Made by a program: the position numbers and the translations under genes
Notes under the pieces: model-generated
Database searches by the model: none
Told to the model about the DNA's origin: nothing
Seen by the model: only the letters and a program-made list of their open reading frames with translations
Source of the DNA: Streptomyces olindensis
GTDB taxonomy: Bacteria; Actinomycetota; Actinomycetes; Streptomycetales; Streptomycetaceae
NCBI GenBank assembly: GCA_000696115.1
Contig: JJOH01000012.1
Coordinates: 1-64,000 of the forward strand
Reading direction: 5' to 3'
DNA length: 64,000 nucleotides
Shown: positions 53,471 to 63,013 of the stretch, one piece after another
Layout of the letters: each line of letters opens with the position of its first letter
How positions within the stretch are numbered: the first letter of the stretch is position 1

Positions 53471-54343
53471 ATGAGCACCCGGATCGCCTTCCTCAAGGGC
53501 CACGGCACCGAGAACGACTTCGTGATCGTCCCAGACCCCGAGAACGTCATCGACCTGCCCCCGGCCGCCGTCGCAGCCCTCTGCGACCGCCGCGCGGGCA
53601 TCGGCGGCGACGGGCTGCTGCACGTCGTGCGATCCGCGGCGCATCCCGAGGCCACGGGCATGGCGGCCGAGGCGGAGTGGTTCATGGACTACCGCAACGG
53701 CGACGGCTCGATCGCCGAGATGTGCGGCAACGGCGTGCGGGTGTTCGCGCGCTACCTCCAGCGCGCCGGGCACGTGACCGAGGGGGACCTCGCCGTCGCC
53801 ACGCGCGGGGGCGTGAAGACCGTCCACATCGCCAAGGACGGTGACGTCACCGTCGGCATGGGCAGGGCACTGCTCCCCGAGGGCGACGTCACGGTGAGCG
53901 TCGGCGAGCGCAGCTGGCCCGCGCGCAACGTCAACATGGGCAACCCGCACGCGGTGGCCTTCGTCGACGACCTCGCGCACGCCGGCGACCTGTACTCCCC
54001 GCCGCCCTTCAGCCCGGCCACCGCGTACCCGGACGGGGTGAACGTCGAGTTCGTCGTCGACCGCGGCCCCCGGCACGTCGCGTTGCGCGTGCACGAGCGC
54101 GGCGCCGGCGAGACCCGCTCGTGCGGCACGGGCGCGTGCGCGGTCGCCGTGGCCGCCGCCCGCCGCGACGGCGCCGACCCGGCGGTCACCGGCACCCCGG
54201 TGACGTACACCGTGGACGTCCCCGGTGGCACCCTCGTGATCACCGAGCGCCCCGACGGCGAGATCGAGATGACGGGCCCGGCGGTGATCGTGGCCGAGGG
54301 CGAGATCGACGCGGACTGGCTGGCGGCCGTCGCGGCCGCATGA
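53471..54343 (+). CDS. dapF: Diaminopimelate epimerase DapF
   Basis: The 290-residue enzyme converts LL- to meso-diaminopimelate, needed for lysine; Streptomyces peptidoglycan itself uses the LL form. The two catalytic cysteines are C85 in EMCGNGVRVFARYLQ and C218 in RSCGTGACAVAVAAA. MSTRIAFLKGHGTENDFVIV is typical. The ATG lies 7 nt after TACGAT, with a purine-rich GAGGG between, so a leaderless or an ordinary start is possible. Confidence 0.93.
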   Translation: MSTRIAFLKGHGTENDFVIVPDPENVIDLPPAAVAALCDRRAGIGGDGLLHVVRSAAHPEATGMAAEAEWFMDYRNGDGSIAEMCGNGVRVFARYLQRAGHVTEGDLAVATRGGVKTVHIAKDGDVTVGMGRALLPEGDVTVSVGERSWPARNVNMGNPHAVAFVDDLAHAGDLYSPPPFSPATAYPDGVNVEFVVDRGPRHVALRVHERGAGETRSCGTGACAVAVAAARRDGADPAVTGTPVTYTVDVPGGTLVITERPDGEIEMTGPAVIVAEGEIDADWLAAVAAA

Positions 54344-54641
54344 GCAGGGCACAACAGGCCCGCGGCAGCGGTGTGCCCCCTGGCCGGTCGACGTGAAACA
54401 GCCGTTGATAATCGGCCACTTGGCGAGAAGTGGACCTCCTCGGCCCGGATGCATGGGGGTACAAACCTCACATTCGTCCCTCGAATGGGTGATCAGTTTC
54501 ACGCTCGGCGAGAGGCGGTCTGCCGCGCGTGGTGGGCTCGATAGCATCAAGCACCGGCCCGGACGGGGGACCGAAGCCGCCCCCTGAGCCGTGTCCGCCC
54601 TGGGGCACCCCGTCCGCCGGTTGACGCAGCCGGAGGTGCCC
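54344..54641 (+). promoter_or_regulatory. Upstream region of rshA
   Basis: This 298-bp gap holds no supported gene. It contains CATTCG-TCCCT-CGAATG, a perfect 6-bp inverted repeat at 54471-54487, which could be an operator, and a good ribosome binding site next to the rshA ATG. Promoter boxes are not clear. Confidence 0.4.
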
Positions 54642-56825
54642 ATGAGTGCGGAGGCCACGAATTCCGTGACCCCAGGCCCGATGCCGGGCGCGGTGTCGGG
54701 ACCGGTGACGCCGACAGCCCCGCGCAGAAAGGCCCGCCCCCGGATCGACCTGCGCCGCCTCGGCAGAGCCGCGCTGCTCGGCCCCGCCGCCCGCGACCGG
54801 CTGCCCGACGCCATCAGCCACGTCGTCGAGGCGCACCGCGCCCACCACCCCGACGCGGACCTCGAACCCCTGCGCCGCGCCTACGTCCTGGCCGAGTCCT
54901 CGCACCGCGGCCAGATGCGCAAGAGCGGCGAGCCGTACATCACGCACCCGCTCGCCGTGACGCTCATCCTCGCCGAACTCGGCGCCGAGACGACGACGTT
55001 GACCGCGTCCCTGCTCCACGACACCGTCGAGGACACGGACGTGACGCTCGACCAGGTACGCGACCAGTTCGGCGAGGAGGTCCGCTACCTCGTCGACGGC
55101 GTCACCAAACTCGAGAAGGTCGACTACGGCGCCGCCGCCGAACCCGAGACCTTCCGCAAGATGCTCGTCGCCACCGGCAACGACGTCCGCGTCATGTCGA
55201 TCAAACTCGCCGACCGGCTGCACAACATGCGCACCCTCGGCGTCATGCGCCCCGAGAAACAGGAGCGCATCGCGAAGGTGACACGTGACGTGCTCATCCC
55301 GCTCGCCGAGCGGCTCGGCGTCCAGGCGCTCAAGACGGAACTGGAGGACCTGGTCTTCGCGATCCTGCACCCCGAGGAGTACGCGCACACCAGGGAGCTG
55401 ATCGTCCGCAACGCCGGCCGCGCGGACGACCCGCTCGCCGAGGTCGCCGACGAGATGCGCACCGTCCTGCGCGAGGCGGACATCCCGGCCGAAGTCCTCA
55501 TCCGGCCCCGCCACTTCGTCTCCGTGCACCGGGTCTCACGCAAACGCGGCCGGCTCCGCGGCTCCGACTTCGGCCGCCTGCTGGTCCTGGTGAACGAGGA
55601 CGCCGACTGCTACGGCGTCCTGGGTGAACTCCACACCTGCATGACGCCCGTGGTCTCGGAGTTCAAGGACTTCATCGCCGTACCGAAGTTCAACCTCTAC
55701 CAGTCGCTGCACACCGCCGTCGCCCGCGAGGACGGCCAGGTCGTCGAAGTCCTCATCCGCACCCACCAGATGCACAAGGTCGCCGAGGCCGGAGTCGTCG
55801 CCCTCGGCAACCCGTACGCGCCCGCCCCCGACGACCCGGCCGACGGCGAGCGCGTCGACCCCACCCGCCCCGGCTGGCTCTCCCGGCTCCTCGACTGGCA
55901 GGAGGCGGCACCCGACCCCGACCACTTCTGGTCGACCCTGCGCGAGGACCTCGCCCAGGACCGCGAGATCACCGTCTTCCGGCCCGACGGGGGCACGCTC
56001 GGCCTGCCCGAGGGGGCGACCTGCGTGGACGCCGCGTACGCGCAGTACGGGGAGGACGCGCACGCGTGCATCGGCGCCCGCGTCAACGGCCGCCTGGCGA
56101 CCCTGAGCACGGTTCTGAAGGACGGCGACACCGTCCAGCTCCTCATGGGTCAGGACCCGGCCTCCGAGCCCTCCCCGGAGTGGCTGGAGCACGCCCACAC
56201 GCCCGCGGCCCGGATCGCCATCCAGCGGTGGCTCGCCGCCCACCCGGCGCAGGCCGAGGCCCAGCGGACCGACGCGCACGCGCAGGACGCACAGGGCCGG
56301 GCATCAAACCGGCCGGCCGCCGGCGTACCCGACCCGGACGCGGCCGCCGAGCAGCCCGCCGCACGGCCCGCCGCGGGCAACGTCCTCACGGACCGGGCCG
56401 ACGCGGCCGTCCGGCTCGCCCGGTGCTGCACTCCCGTACCGCCCGACGAGATCGCGGGCTTCGCCGTACGCGGGGGAGCGGTCACCGTGCACCGCGCCGA
56501 GTGCGCCGCGGTGGCGCGCATGCGCGACGGAGGGCGTGCGGAGGTCGGCGTGCGCTGGGGGGAGGCCACCGAGTGCCGGGTCACGCTCGTCGCCGAATCG
56601 TTCGTCCGTCCCCATCTGCTCGCGGACCTCACCGAGGCCATGGCCCTCGAAGGCGCCGAGATCGTCTCCGCGACCGTCGAGCCCCCGACCCAGCAGCAGG
56701 TGCGCCACACATACACCGTGGAGCTCCCGGACGCCGCCAACCTGCCGGCCCTCATGCGCGCCATGCGCAACGTGGCCGGGGTCTACGACGTGAGCCGGGC
56801 GCAGCCGCAGCCTCAGGGCGGCTGA
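54642..56825 (+). CDS. rshA: RelA/SpoT-family (p)ppGpp synthetase/hydrolase RshA
   Basis: The 727-residue protein has an HD hydrolase domain (SHRGQMRKSGEPYITHP, then SLLHDTVEDTDVTLDQV, and KLADRLHNMRTLGV), a synthetase domain (NLYQSLHTAV and VEVLIRTHQM retained), a TGS domain (EITVFRPDGGTLGLPEGAT), a CC/zinc-finger-like segment LARCCTPVPPDEI and a C-terminal ACT domain. In S. coelicolor rshA is the second rel-type gene, beside relA. The motif that is RxKD in bifunctional and ExDD in monofunctional enzymes reads E340-F-K-D343. The ATG 54642 follows CGGAGGTG, better than the start 17 codons upstream. Confidence 0.88.
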   Translation: MSAEATNSVTPGPMPGAVSGPVTPTAPRRKARPRIDLRRLGRAALLGPAARDRLPDAISHVVEAHRAHHPDADLEPLRRAYVLAESSHRGQMRKSGEPYITHPLAVTLILAELGAETTTLTASLLHDTVEDTDVTLDQVRDQFGEEVRYLVDGVTKLEKVDYGAAAEPETFRKMLVATGNDVRVMSIKLADRLHNMRTLGVMRPEKQERIAKVTRDVLIPLAERLGVQALKTELEDLVFAILHPEEYAHTRELIVRNAGRADDPLAEVADEMRTVLREADIPAEVLIRPRHFVSVHRVSRKRGRLRGSDFGRLLVLVNEDADCYGVLGELHTCMTPVVSEFKDFIAVPKFNLYQSLHTAVAREDGQVVEVLIRTHQMHKVAEAGVVALGNPYAPAPDDPADGERVDPTRPGWLSRLLDWQEAAPDPDHFWSTLREDLAQDREITVFRPDGGTLGLPEGATCVDAAYAQYGEDAHACIGARVNGRLATLSTVLKDGDTVQLLMGQDPASEPSPEWLEHAHTPAARIAIQRWLAAHPAQAEAQRTDAHAQDAQGRASNRPAAGVPDPDAAAEQPAARPAAGNVLTDRADAAVRLARCCTPVPPDEIAGFAVRGGAVTVHRAECAAVARMRDGGRAEVGVRWGEATECRVTLVAESFVRPHLLADLTEAMALEGAEIVSATVEPPTQQQVRHTYTVELPDAANLPALMRAMRNVAGVYDVSRAQPQPQGG

Positions 56826-56917
56826 GGCGGCAGGCGGCGCAGGCCCCGGTCCCCGGTTCGGGTGGGCCGGGCGCGCGTCGTCCGTGCCGCGCCCGCGCGC
56901 GCTGATAGCCGTGGGGC

Positions 56918-58456
56918 ATGCCTCCGACCCCCCACCGCCAGGCCGCCACCCCCACCCATCGGCGCCGGACGGCCGCCGCCCTGCTCGCCCCGGCCGTCTC
57001 CGTCAGCCTCCTCGCCGCGAGCGCCCCCGCCGTCCCCCTCGGCGTCGGCGACCGCCTCTTCCCGCACCTCGGCAACCCCGGCTACGACGTCGCCTCGTAC
57101 GACCTCTCCTTCACCTACCCCGGCAACAACGGCGAGCCGTTGCGCGCCGTCACCACCATCGACGCCTGGACCACCGCCGACCTGGACCGGATCAACCTGG
57201 ACTTCGCCCACGGCACCGTCCACTCGATCGAGGTCGACGGCGAGCCCGCCGCGTACCGGACCGCCGGCGAGGACCTGGTGATCACGCCCGAGGACTCCGT
57301 GTCGGACGGCAACTGGATGCGGATCACCGTGCGGCACACCAGTGACCCCGTCCCGGCCAAGGGCCGTGAGGGCGGCTGGGTGCGCACGGCGGACGGCCTC
57401 GCCATGGCCAACCAGGCCGACGCCGCGCACCTGGTGTTCCCCTGCAACGACCATCCCTCCGACAAGGCGATGTTCACCATCCGGGTCACCGCGCCCGACG
57501 GCCACACGGCCGTGGCCAACGGCCTGCCCGCCGGCGTCGACCGGTCCGGCGGCGCGACCACGTGGACGTACCGCACGCAGCACCCCATGGCCACCGAACT
57601 CGCCCAGGTCTCCATCGGCCGCTCCACCGTGCTGCACCGCACCGGCCCGCACGCCCTGCCCATCCGGGACGTCGTACCGACCCGGTACCGCAGGGCCCTC
57701 GAACCCTGGCTGGAGAAGACCCCCGGCCAGCTCGCCTGGATGGAGAGCAAGGTCGGCCGCTACCCCTTCGAGACGTACGGCCTGCTCATGGCCGACGCCT
57801 CCACCGGCTTCGAACTGGAGACCCAGACGCTCTCCCTCTTCGAGCGGGAGCTCTTCACCGACCCCGCCCACCCCGCCTGGTACGTCGAGTCGATCATGGT
57901 CCACGAGCTGGCCCACCAGTGGTTCGGTGACAGCGTCACCCCCCGCACCTGGTCCGACCTGTGGCTCAGCGAGGGCCACGCCACCTGGTACGAGGCGCTC
58001 TACGCCGAGGAACAGGCCGGCAAGCCGATGCGGGACCGCATGAAGGCCGCGTACGGCGCCTCCGACCGCTGGCGCGCCGCAGGCGGACCGCCCGCCGCCC
58101 CCAAGGCCCCGGAGCCCGGCCGCAAGACCGGCATCTTCCGGCCCAACGTCTACGACGGCGCCGCGCTCGTCCTGTACGCCCTGCGCCAGGAGATCGGCCG
58201 CCCGGCCTTCGAACGCCTGCAACGCGCCTGGGTCGCCCGCCACCAGGACGACAACGCCACGACCGAGGACTTCGTCCGGCTGGCCGCCGAGATCTCCGGC
58301 CGCGACCTGGACGGCTTCTTCCAGGGCTGGCTGTACGGCGAGCGGACCCCGCCGATGCCGGGGCACCCGGAGTGGAAGGCGGAGACGCCCGCGAAGCCGG
58401 CCGCGCCCGCGAAGCCGGCCGGGGCAGCTGTGTCTGCCGGAGCAGCGGCCCGATAA
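56918..58456 (+). CDS. M1-family metallopeptidase, secreted
   Basis: The 512-residue protein has an N-terminal signal peptide (RRRTAAALLAPAVSVSLLAA then SAPA) and a gluzincin domain: HELAH at H329-H333 with the third zinc ligand E352 in LWLSEGHATWYEALY. The family exopeptidase motif, normally GAMEN, appears as GFELETQ. Length is short for M1 enzymes (usual 850), consistent with the two-domain actinobacterial group. It ends in a PAKPAAPAKPAGA tail that could be cell-wall associated. Substrate unknown. Confidence 0.82.
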   Translation: MPPTPHRQAATPTHRRRTAAALLAPAVSVSLLAASAPAVPLGVGDRLFPHLGNPGYDVASYDLSFTYPGNNGEPLRAVTTIDAWTTADLDRINLDFAHGTVHSIEVDGEPAAYRTAGEDLVITPEDSVSDGNWMRITVRHTSDPVPAKGREGGWVRTADGLAMANQADAAHLVFPCNDHPSDKAMFTIRVTAPDGHTAVANGLPAGVDRSGGATTWTYRTQHPMATELAQVSIGRSTVLHRTGPHALPIRDVVPTRYRRALEPWLEKTPGQLAWMESKVGRYPFETYGLLMADASTGFELETQTLSLFERELFTDPAHPAWYVESIMVHELAHQWFGDSVTPRTWSDLWLSEGHATWYEALYAEEQAGKPMRDRMKAAYGASDRWRAAGGPPAAPKAPEPGRKTGIFRPNVYDGAALVLYALRQEIGRPAFERLQRAWVARHQDDNATTEDFVRLAAEISGRDLDGFFQGWLYGERTPPMPGHPEWKAETPAKPAAPAKPAGAAVSAGAAAR

Positions 58457-58612
58457 CCCGGTGACGAGACGCCCCGTGTCGTGCGACCATCTTCAGGTCG
58501 GCGCGGCACCGAGCGCCGGGAATCTCCCGGAAGGCTCGTGCGTTGTCGACAGTGACGGGACGGCTCCGAGCGCTCCGTCACCCCAACGGTTTCCCAGCTA
58601 CGTAAGGATCCA

Positions 58613-60106
58613 ATGACCTCCTCTTCTTCCCCTTCCCAGGACACCAAGCGCTTCGCGCACAGCCACCCCGAGGGTCTTCGGGCCGATGCCCTGATGGAAG
58701 AGGACGTCGCCTGGAGCCACGAGATCGACGGAGAGCGGGACGGCGACCAGTTCGACCGCTCCGACCGCGCGGCTCTGCGCCGCGTGGCGGGCCTCTCCAC
58801 CGAGCTCGAGGACGTCACCGAGGTCGAGTACCGCCAGCTCCGCCTGGAGCGGGTCGTCCTCGTCGGCGTCTGGACCACGGGGACCGTGCAGGACGCCGAG
58901 AACTCCCTCGCGGAGCTCGCCGCCCTCGCGGAGACGGCGGGCGCGCTGGTGCTCGACGGTGTGATCCAGCGCCGCGACAAGCCCGACGCGGCCACCTACA
59001 TCGGCTCCGGCAAGGCCGAGGAGCTGCGGGACGTGGTCATCGAGACGGGCGCGGACACCGTCATCTGCGACGGTGAGCTCAGCCCGGGCCAGCTCATCCA
59101 CCTCGAAGACGTCGTCAAGGTCAAGGTCATCGACCGTACGGCCCTGATCCTGGACATCTTCGCCCAGCACGCCAAGTCCCGAGAGGGCAAGGCGCAGGTC
59201 GCGCTCGCGCAGATGCAGTACATGCTGCCGAGGCTGCGCGGCTGGGGTCAGTCGCTGTCCCGGCAGATGGGCGGCGGCAAGGGCGGCGGCCTCGCCACCC
59301 GTGGGCCCGGTGAGACCAAGATCGAGACGGACCGGCGGCGGATCCGCGAGAAGATGGCGAAGATGCGCCGGGAGATCGCGGAGATGAAGACCGGCCGCGA
59401 GATCAAGCGCCAGGAGCGCAAGCGCCACAAGGTGCCGTCCGTGGCCATCGCGGGCTACACCAACGCGGGCAAGTCCTCCCTGCTCAACCGCCTCACGGGC
59501 GCGGGCGTGCTGGTGGAGAACGCGCTGTTCGCGACCCTCGACCCGACCGTGCGCCGGGCCGAGACCCCGAGCGGACGGCTGTACACGCTGGCCGACACGG
59601 TCGGCTTTGTGCGCCACCTGCCGCACCACCTGGTCGAGGCGTTCCGCTCCACGATGGAGGAGGTCGGCGAGTCCGACCTGATCCTGCACGTGGTGGACGG
59701 TTCGCACCCGAACCCGGAGGAGCAGCTGGCCGCCGTGCGCGAGGTGATCAGGGACGTCGGCGCCACCGACGTACCCGAGATCGTCGTGATCAACAAGGCG
59801 GACGCGGCCGACCCGCTGACGCTCCAGCGGCTGCTGCGCGTCGAGAAGCGCTCCATCGCAGTCTCGGCCCGCACCGGCCGGAACATCGACCAGCTGCTCG
59901 CTCTCATCGACAACGAGCTGCCCCGCCCGTCGGTCGAGATCGAGGCGCTCGTGCCGTACACGCACGGCAAGCTGGTCGCCCGTGCCCACGACGAGGGCGA
60001 CGTGATCTCCGAGGAGCACACCCCGGAGGGCACCCTGCTCAAGGTGCGGGTCCACGAGGAACTGGCGGCGGAGCTCACGCCGTACGTTCCGGCACCCGCG
60101 CTGTGA
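58613..60106 (+). CDS. hflX: Ribosome-associated GTPase HflX
   Basis: The 497-residue protein has the HflX N-terminal domain (ETAGALVLDGVIQRRDKPDA, GSGKAEELRDVV), a helical linker rich in Lys/Arg and a TrmE-Era-type GTPase with G1 GYTNAGKSSLLN near residue 283, G3 in LADTVGFVRHLPHHLVEAF and G4 NKADAAD. HflX splits stalled or hibernating ribosomes. An extra acidic N-terminus of about 75 residues precedes the domain. AAGGA lies close to the ATG. A perfect bidirectional terminator follows. Confidence 0.92.
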   Translation: MTSSSSPSQDTKRFAHSHPEGLRADALMEEDVAWSHEIDGERDGDQFDRSDRAALRRVAGLSTELEDVTEVEYRQLRLERVVLVGVWTTGTVQDAENSLAELAALAETAGALVLDGVIQRRDKPDAATYIGSGKAEELRDVVIETGADTVICDGELSPGQLIHLEDVVKVKVIDRTALILDIFAQHAKSREGKAQVALAQMQYMLPRLRGWGQSLSRQMGGGKGGGLATRGPGETKIETDRRRIREKMAKMRREIAEMKTGREIKRQERKRHKVPSVAIAGYTNAGKSSLLNRLTGAGVLVENALFATLDPTVRRAETPSGRLYTLADTVGFVRHLPHHLVEAFRSTMEEVGESDLILHVVDGSHPNPEEQLAAVREVIRDVGATDVPEIVVINKADAADPLTLQRLLRVEKRSIAVSARTGRNIDQLLALIDNELPRPSVEIEALVPYTHGKLVARAHDEGDVISEEHTPEGTLLKVRVHEELAAELTPYVPAPAL

Positions 60107-60139
60107 CATCCGCGGCCTGACGTCCGCGGCCTGATGTGA

Positions 60140-60175
60140 GAAGGCCCGCCCCCTGTCCGCAGGGAGCGGGCCTTC
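60140..60175. terminator. Bidirectional terminator between hflX and the serine-protease-like gene
   Basis: GAAGGCCCGC at 60140-60149 pairs perfectly with GCGGGCCTTC at 60166-60175, with an inner CCCTG/CAGGG stem. It lies between convergent stop codons. Confidence 0.85.
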
Positions 60176-60187
60176 GGCGCGTCCGGG

Positions 60188-61393
60188 TCACCGACCGCCG
60201 TACGTCCTGCTCATGTTCTGGTACAGCGCCTCGGCGTCCCGGCCCAACTGCGGGCCCGCCAGCCAGCTGTTGTCGGCCGGGCCGATCGAGGTGTTGGAGA
60301 CCAGCACGGACTTGCCGTTCAGCACCCGGAACCAGCCGCCGCCGGACGAGCCGCCGGTCATGGTGCAGCCGATGCGGTACATCGTCGGCAGGGCCGGGGA
60401 GAGCGAGAACCGGCCGGGGACGTCCACGCACTTGAACATCTTCAGGCCGTTGTAGGGCGGTGCGGCCGGGTAGCCCCAGGCGCCCATCTTGGCCGCCTCG
60501 GCGGCGGACGGGGCGGAGAAGTCCACGTCCAGCGCGGCGCCGACCGTCTCCTCCAGGGACTTCGCCCCCTGCTCGGGCTTCACGTGCAGCACGGCGTAGT
60601 CGTGGGCGGCGCCGTCGCCGCCGGTCTCCGAACCGCCCTGGATCCACTGGTTCGAGGTCGACGCCCAGTCCGCCCACCAGTTGCCGTACGGGGCGATCTC
60701 GGTCGGGTTCGCGTTGCTCAGCTCCGCCTCGGACTTGCCGAGGTCGTTGTAGGCCGGGACGAACACGATGTTGCGGTACCAGCCGCCGTTGCCGCCGGCG
60801 TGCACGCAGTGGCCCGCCGTCCACACCAGGTTGGACTTGCCCGGGTGGTTGACGTCCTTGATCACCGTGCCCGAGCAGACCGCCGGGCCGTCGGGGGAGT
60901 CGAAGAAGACCTTGCCGACCGGTGCCGCGTTGCGATGGTACGGCGCCTTCTCGGGCTGCGCCCGGACGGGGGCCGGGTCCGGGTCGCTGACGCCCTGGCC
61001 GGCGGACGCGTCCTTCGTCGTGACCGTCTTGTTCGCCTCCTCGGCGGACCGCATCCGGTCCGGCTTCCAGAGGCCCTCGATCACCGGGTTGACGAAGTCC
61101 TTGGCCTCACTGAGCCACTTGTCCTTGTCCCAGTCCTTCCAGCCGCCGTCCTTCCAGCGGTCGACGTCGATGCCGTGCTCCTTGAGCTTGCCCGCGAGGT
61201 CGGCCGGGATCTGCACCTTGCCGCCGCCGTGCGCGGCGGCCTGCGAGGTGGTGGCGTCGGGCTTGTCGCTCGCCGGGTCCGCCGAACCGCCACAGGCGGT
61301 GGCGGTGAGCGCCAGGGCGGCGACGAGCCCGGTCGCGGCGAGCGCGGTACGCCGCCCGCGTCTCGGTGCCGCGGGCGTACGTGTGGAACGCAT
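60188..61393 (-). CDS. Secreted trypsin-like serine peptidase, lipoprotein (copy 1)
   Basis: The 401-residue protein has a lipoprotein signal ending LTATACGG (cysteine near residue 35), a charged helical linker with KLKEHGIDVDRWKDGGWKDW, and a V8/trypsin-like domain with TAGHC (His), a triad Asp in HDYAVLHV and TGGSSGGGW (Ser). It would cut proteins at the cell surface. The second copy at 61790 has the same domain order and closely similar sequence throughout, so they are recent tandem paralogues. A poor GGGGG site precedes the ATG. Substrate unknown. Confidence 0.85.
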   Translation of the reverse strand: MRSTRTPAAPRRGRRTALAATGLVAALALTATACGGSADPASDKPDATTSQAAAHGGGKVQIPADLAGKLKEHGIDVDRWKDGGWKDWDKDKWLSEAKDFVNPVIEGLWKPDRMRSAEEANKTVTTKDASAGQGVSDPDPAPVRAQPEKAPYHRNAAPVGKVFFDSPDGPAVCSGTVIKDVNHPGKSNLVWTAGHCVHAGGNGGWYRNIVFVPAYNDLGKSEAELSNANPTEIAPYGNWWADWASTSNQWIQGGSETGGDGAAHDYAVLHVKPEQGAKSLEETVGAALDVDFSAPSAAEAAKMGAWGYPAAPPYNGLKMFKCVDVPGRFSLSPALPTMYRIGCTMTGGSSGGGWFRVLNGKSVLVSNTSIGPADNSWLAGPQLGRDAEALYQNMSRTYGGR

Positions 61394-61789
61394 GGTGCGA
61401 TGACCCCCGTTGTGTACGAATTCTGTGCTGCCGGATGGTGAGTGAGCCAGGGGTGGTGGGCCGGGTGCTTCGGCGGGGCGCGGGGGTGCGTTCGGAGGGC
61501 GCCGAGCGTGACGCCGGTGTGAACGCGCCGGGCGCGTTCCCAGGAGGAGGGCGCCCGGCGCGTTGCCGATTGCGCCGGGCGCCCCTCCACCGCGCAATGT
61601 CCGGCAGGCGTTGACCGGCCGGCCGAGGGTTCGGCAGGCGTTAACAGGCCGGGTGAGGGGCCGGCAGGCGTTAAGAGGCTGGCCGAGGGCCTCGGCAGGC
61701 GCCCTCCGGCCCGCCGAGGAACTCACCGGCCCGCCGAGGGGTTCGGCAGGCGCCCAGCGGTCGGCCGAAGAGTCCGGCCCGGCCCGCGC
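61394..61789. other. Intergenic region between the two serine-peptidase genes, with 30-bp repeats
   Basis: This 396-bp gap contains no supported gene. Its right half holds the tandem repeat described separately; the rest carries the promoter of copy 1. Confidence 0.5.
61601..61752. repeat. 30-bp tandem repeat between paralogous protease genes
   Basis: CGGCAGGCG recurs at 61602, 61632, 61662, 61693 and 61744, within units CGGCAGGCGTTRACAGGCCG of about 30 bp; the first three units are the most alike. Confidence 0.75.
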
Positions 61790-63013
61790 TCACCGACCCG
61801 CGAACTTCTCGCTCACCGAGTCGTACACGCCCTTCGCGGCCTCACCCAGCCGCGGTCCGGCCAGCCACCCCGACGTCACCGGGCCGATCGAGGTGTTGGA
61901 CACCAGCGCCGGCTTGCCGTCCGCGCCCTCCGCGACCCAGCCGCCGCCCGACGAACCGCCGGTCATGGTGCAGCCGATGCGGTACATCGTCGGATCCGAC
62001 GCGGTGACCGACAGCCGGCCGGGCCGGTCCTGGCACCGGTACAGCTTCTGCCCGTCGTACGGCGGCGCGGCCGGGTAGCCGATCGCCGTGACGCGGTCGG
62101 CCTTCGGTACGGCGGGCGCCTCGAAGTCCACCGGCAGCGCCGAACCGACCGTCTCCTCCAGCGACTTGCCGCCGCTGCCCTTCTCCGGCGTCACATGGAT
62201 GACCGCGAAGTCGTACGGAGCGCCGTCCCCGCCCGTCGAACCGCCCTGCTCGATCCACTGGTCCGAGGTCTGCGCCCAGTCACCCCACCAGACGCCGTAC
62301 GGTGCGACGTCCTCACGGGTGGCGTTCTCCAGCTCCGCGACCGACTTGCCGTCGTCGTTGTACGACGGCACGAACGCGATGTTGCGGTACCAGCCGCCCT
62401 TCTTGCCCGCGTGCACGCAATGGCCCGCCGTCCACACCAGGTTGGACTTGCCCGGGTGGGCCGGGTCCTGCACCACCGTCGCCGAGCAGACGGCCGAGCC
62501 CTTGGGGGAGTCGAAGAACACCTTCCCGGCCGTGGGAACGGCGGCGTGGTACGACGGCGGCACCGCCTGCGCCTCGACCGGCGCGGGCGTGGGGTCGGTG
62601 ACGCCCTGGTCACCCGAGAGGTCACCGTCGTCGACGCCCTGGTCCGGCTCCTCGGCCTCGCGCATGCGGTCCGGGTCCCAGAGCCCCTCGATGATGGGGT
62701 TGATGTACTCGTGGGCCTCGCGCAGCCAGTCGTCGCGGTCCCAGTTCTTCCAGGCGCCGTTCTTCCACTTGTCGATGTCGATCCCGTGCTCACGGAGCCG
62801 GTCCCTGATGTCGTCCGGGATCCTGAGCTTGCCGTCGTCGGAGGCGGTGGCGGACGCGGAGGCCTCCCCGCCCGCCGCGGCGTCCCCCGACTCGCAGGCG
62901 GTGGCGGTCAGCGCGAGCGCCGAGGCGAGGGCCACGGCGGCCAGCACGGGGGAGTTCCTGCGGCGCGGCCTCCCCCCTGGACCGGTGGTGGACGACGGCC
63001 GTGTGGATCGCAT
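61790..63013 (-). CDS. Secreted trypsin-like serine peptidase, lipoprotein (copy 2)
   Basis: The 407-residue paralogue of the preceding gene has signal ALALTATAC (lipid cysteine near residue 40), the linker DRLREHGIDIDKWKNGAWKN, TAGHC (His), DFAVIHV (Asp) and TMTGGSSGGGW (Ser). The linker in both copies is acidic and Trp-rich, a pattern I cannot assign to a domain. GGGGGAG lies 7 nt before the ATG, better than for copy 1. The divergent gap to the next gene is 270 bp. Confidence 0.85.
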   Translation of the reverse strand: MRSTRPSSTTGPGGRPRRRNSPVLAAVALASALALTATACESGDAAAGGEASASATASDDGKLRIPDDIRDRLREHGIDIDKWKNGAWKNWDRDDWLREAHEYINPIIEGLWDPDRMREAEEPDQGVDDGDLSGDQGVTDPTPAPVEAQAVPPSYHAAVPTAGKVFFDSPKGSAVCSATVVQDPAHPGKSNLVWTAGHCVHAGKKGGWYRNIAFVPSYNDDGKSVAELENATREDVAPYGVWWGDWAQTSDQWIEQGGSTGGDGAPYDFAVIHVTPEKGSGGKSLEETVGSALPVDFEAPAVPKADRVTAIGYPAAPPYDGQKLYRCQDRPGRLSVTASDPTMYRIGCTMTGGSSGGGWVAEGADGKPALVSNTSIGPVTSGWLAGPRLGEAAKGVYDSVSEKFAGR

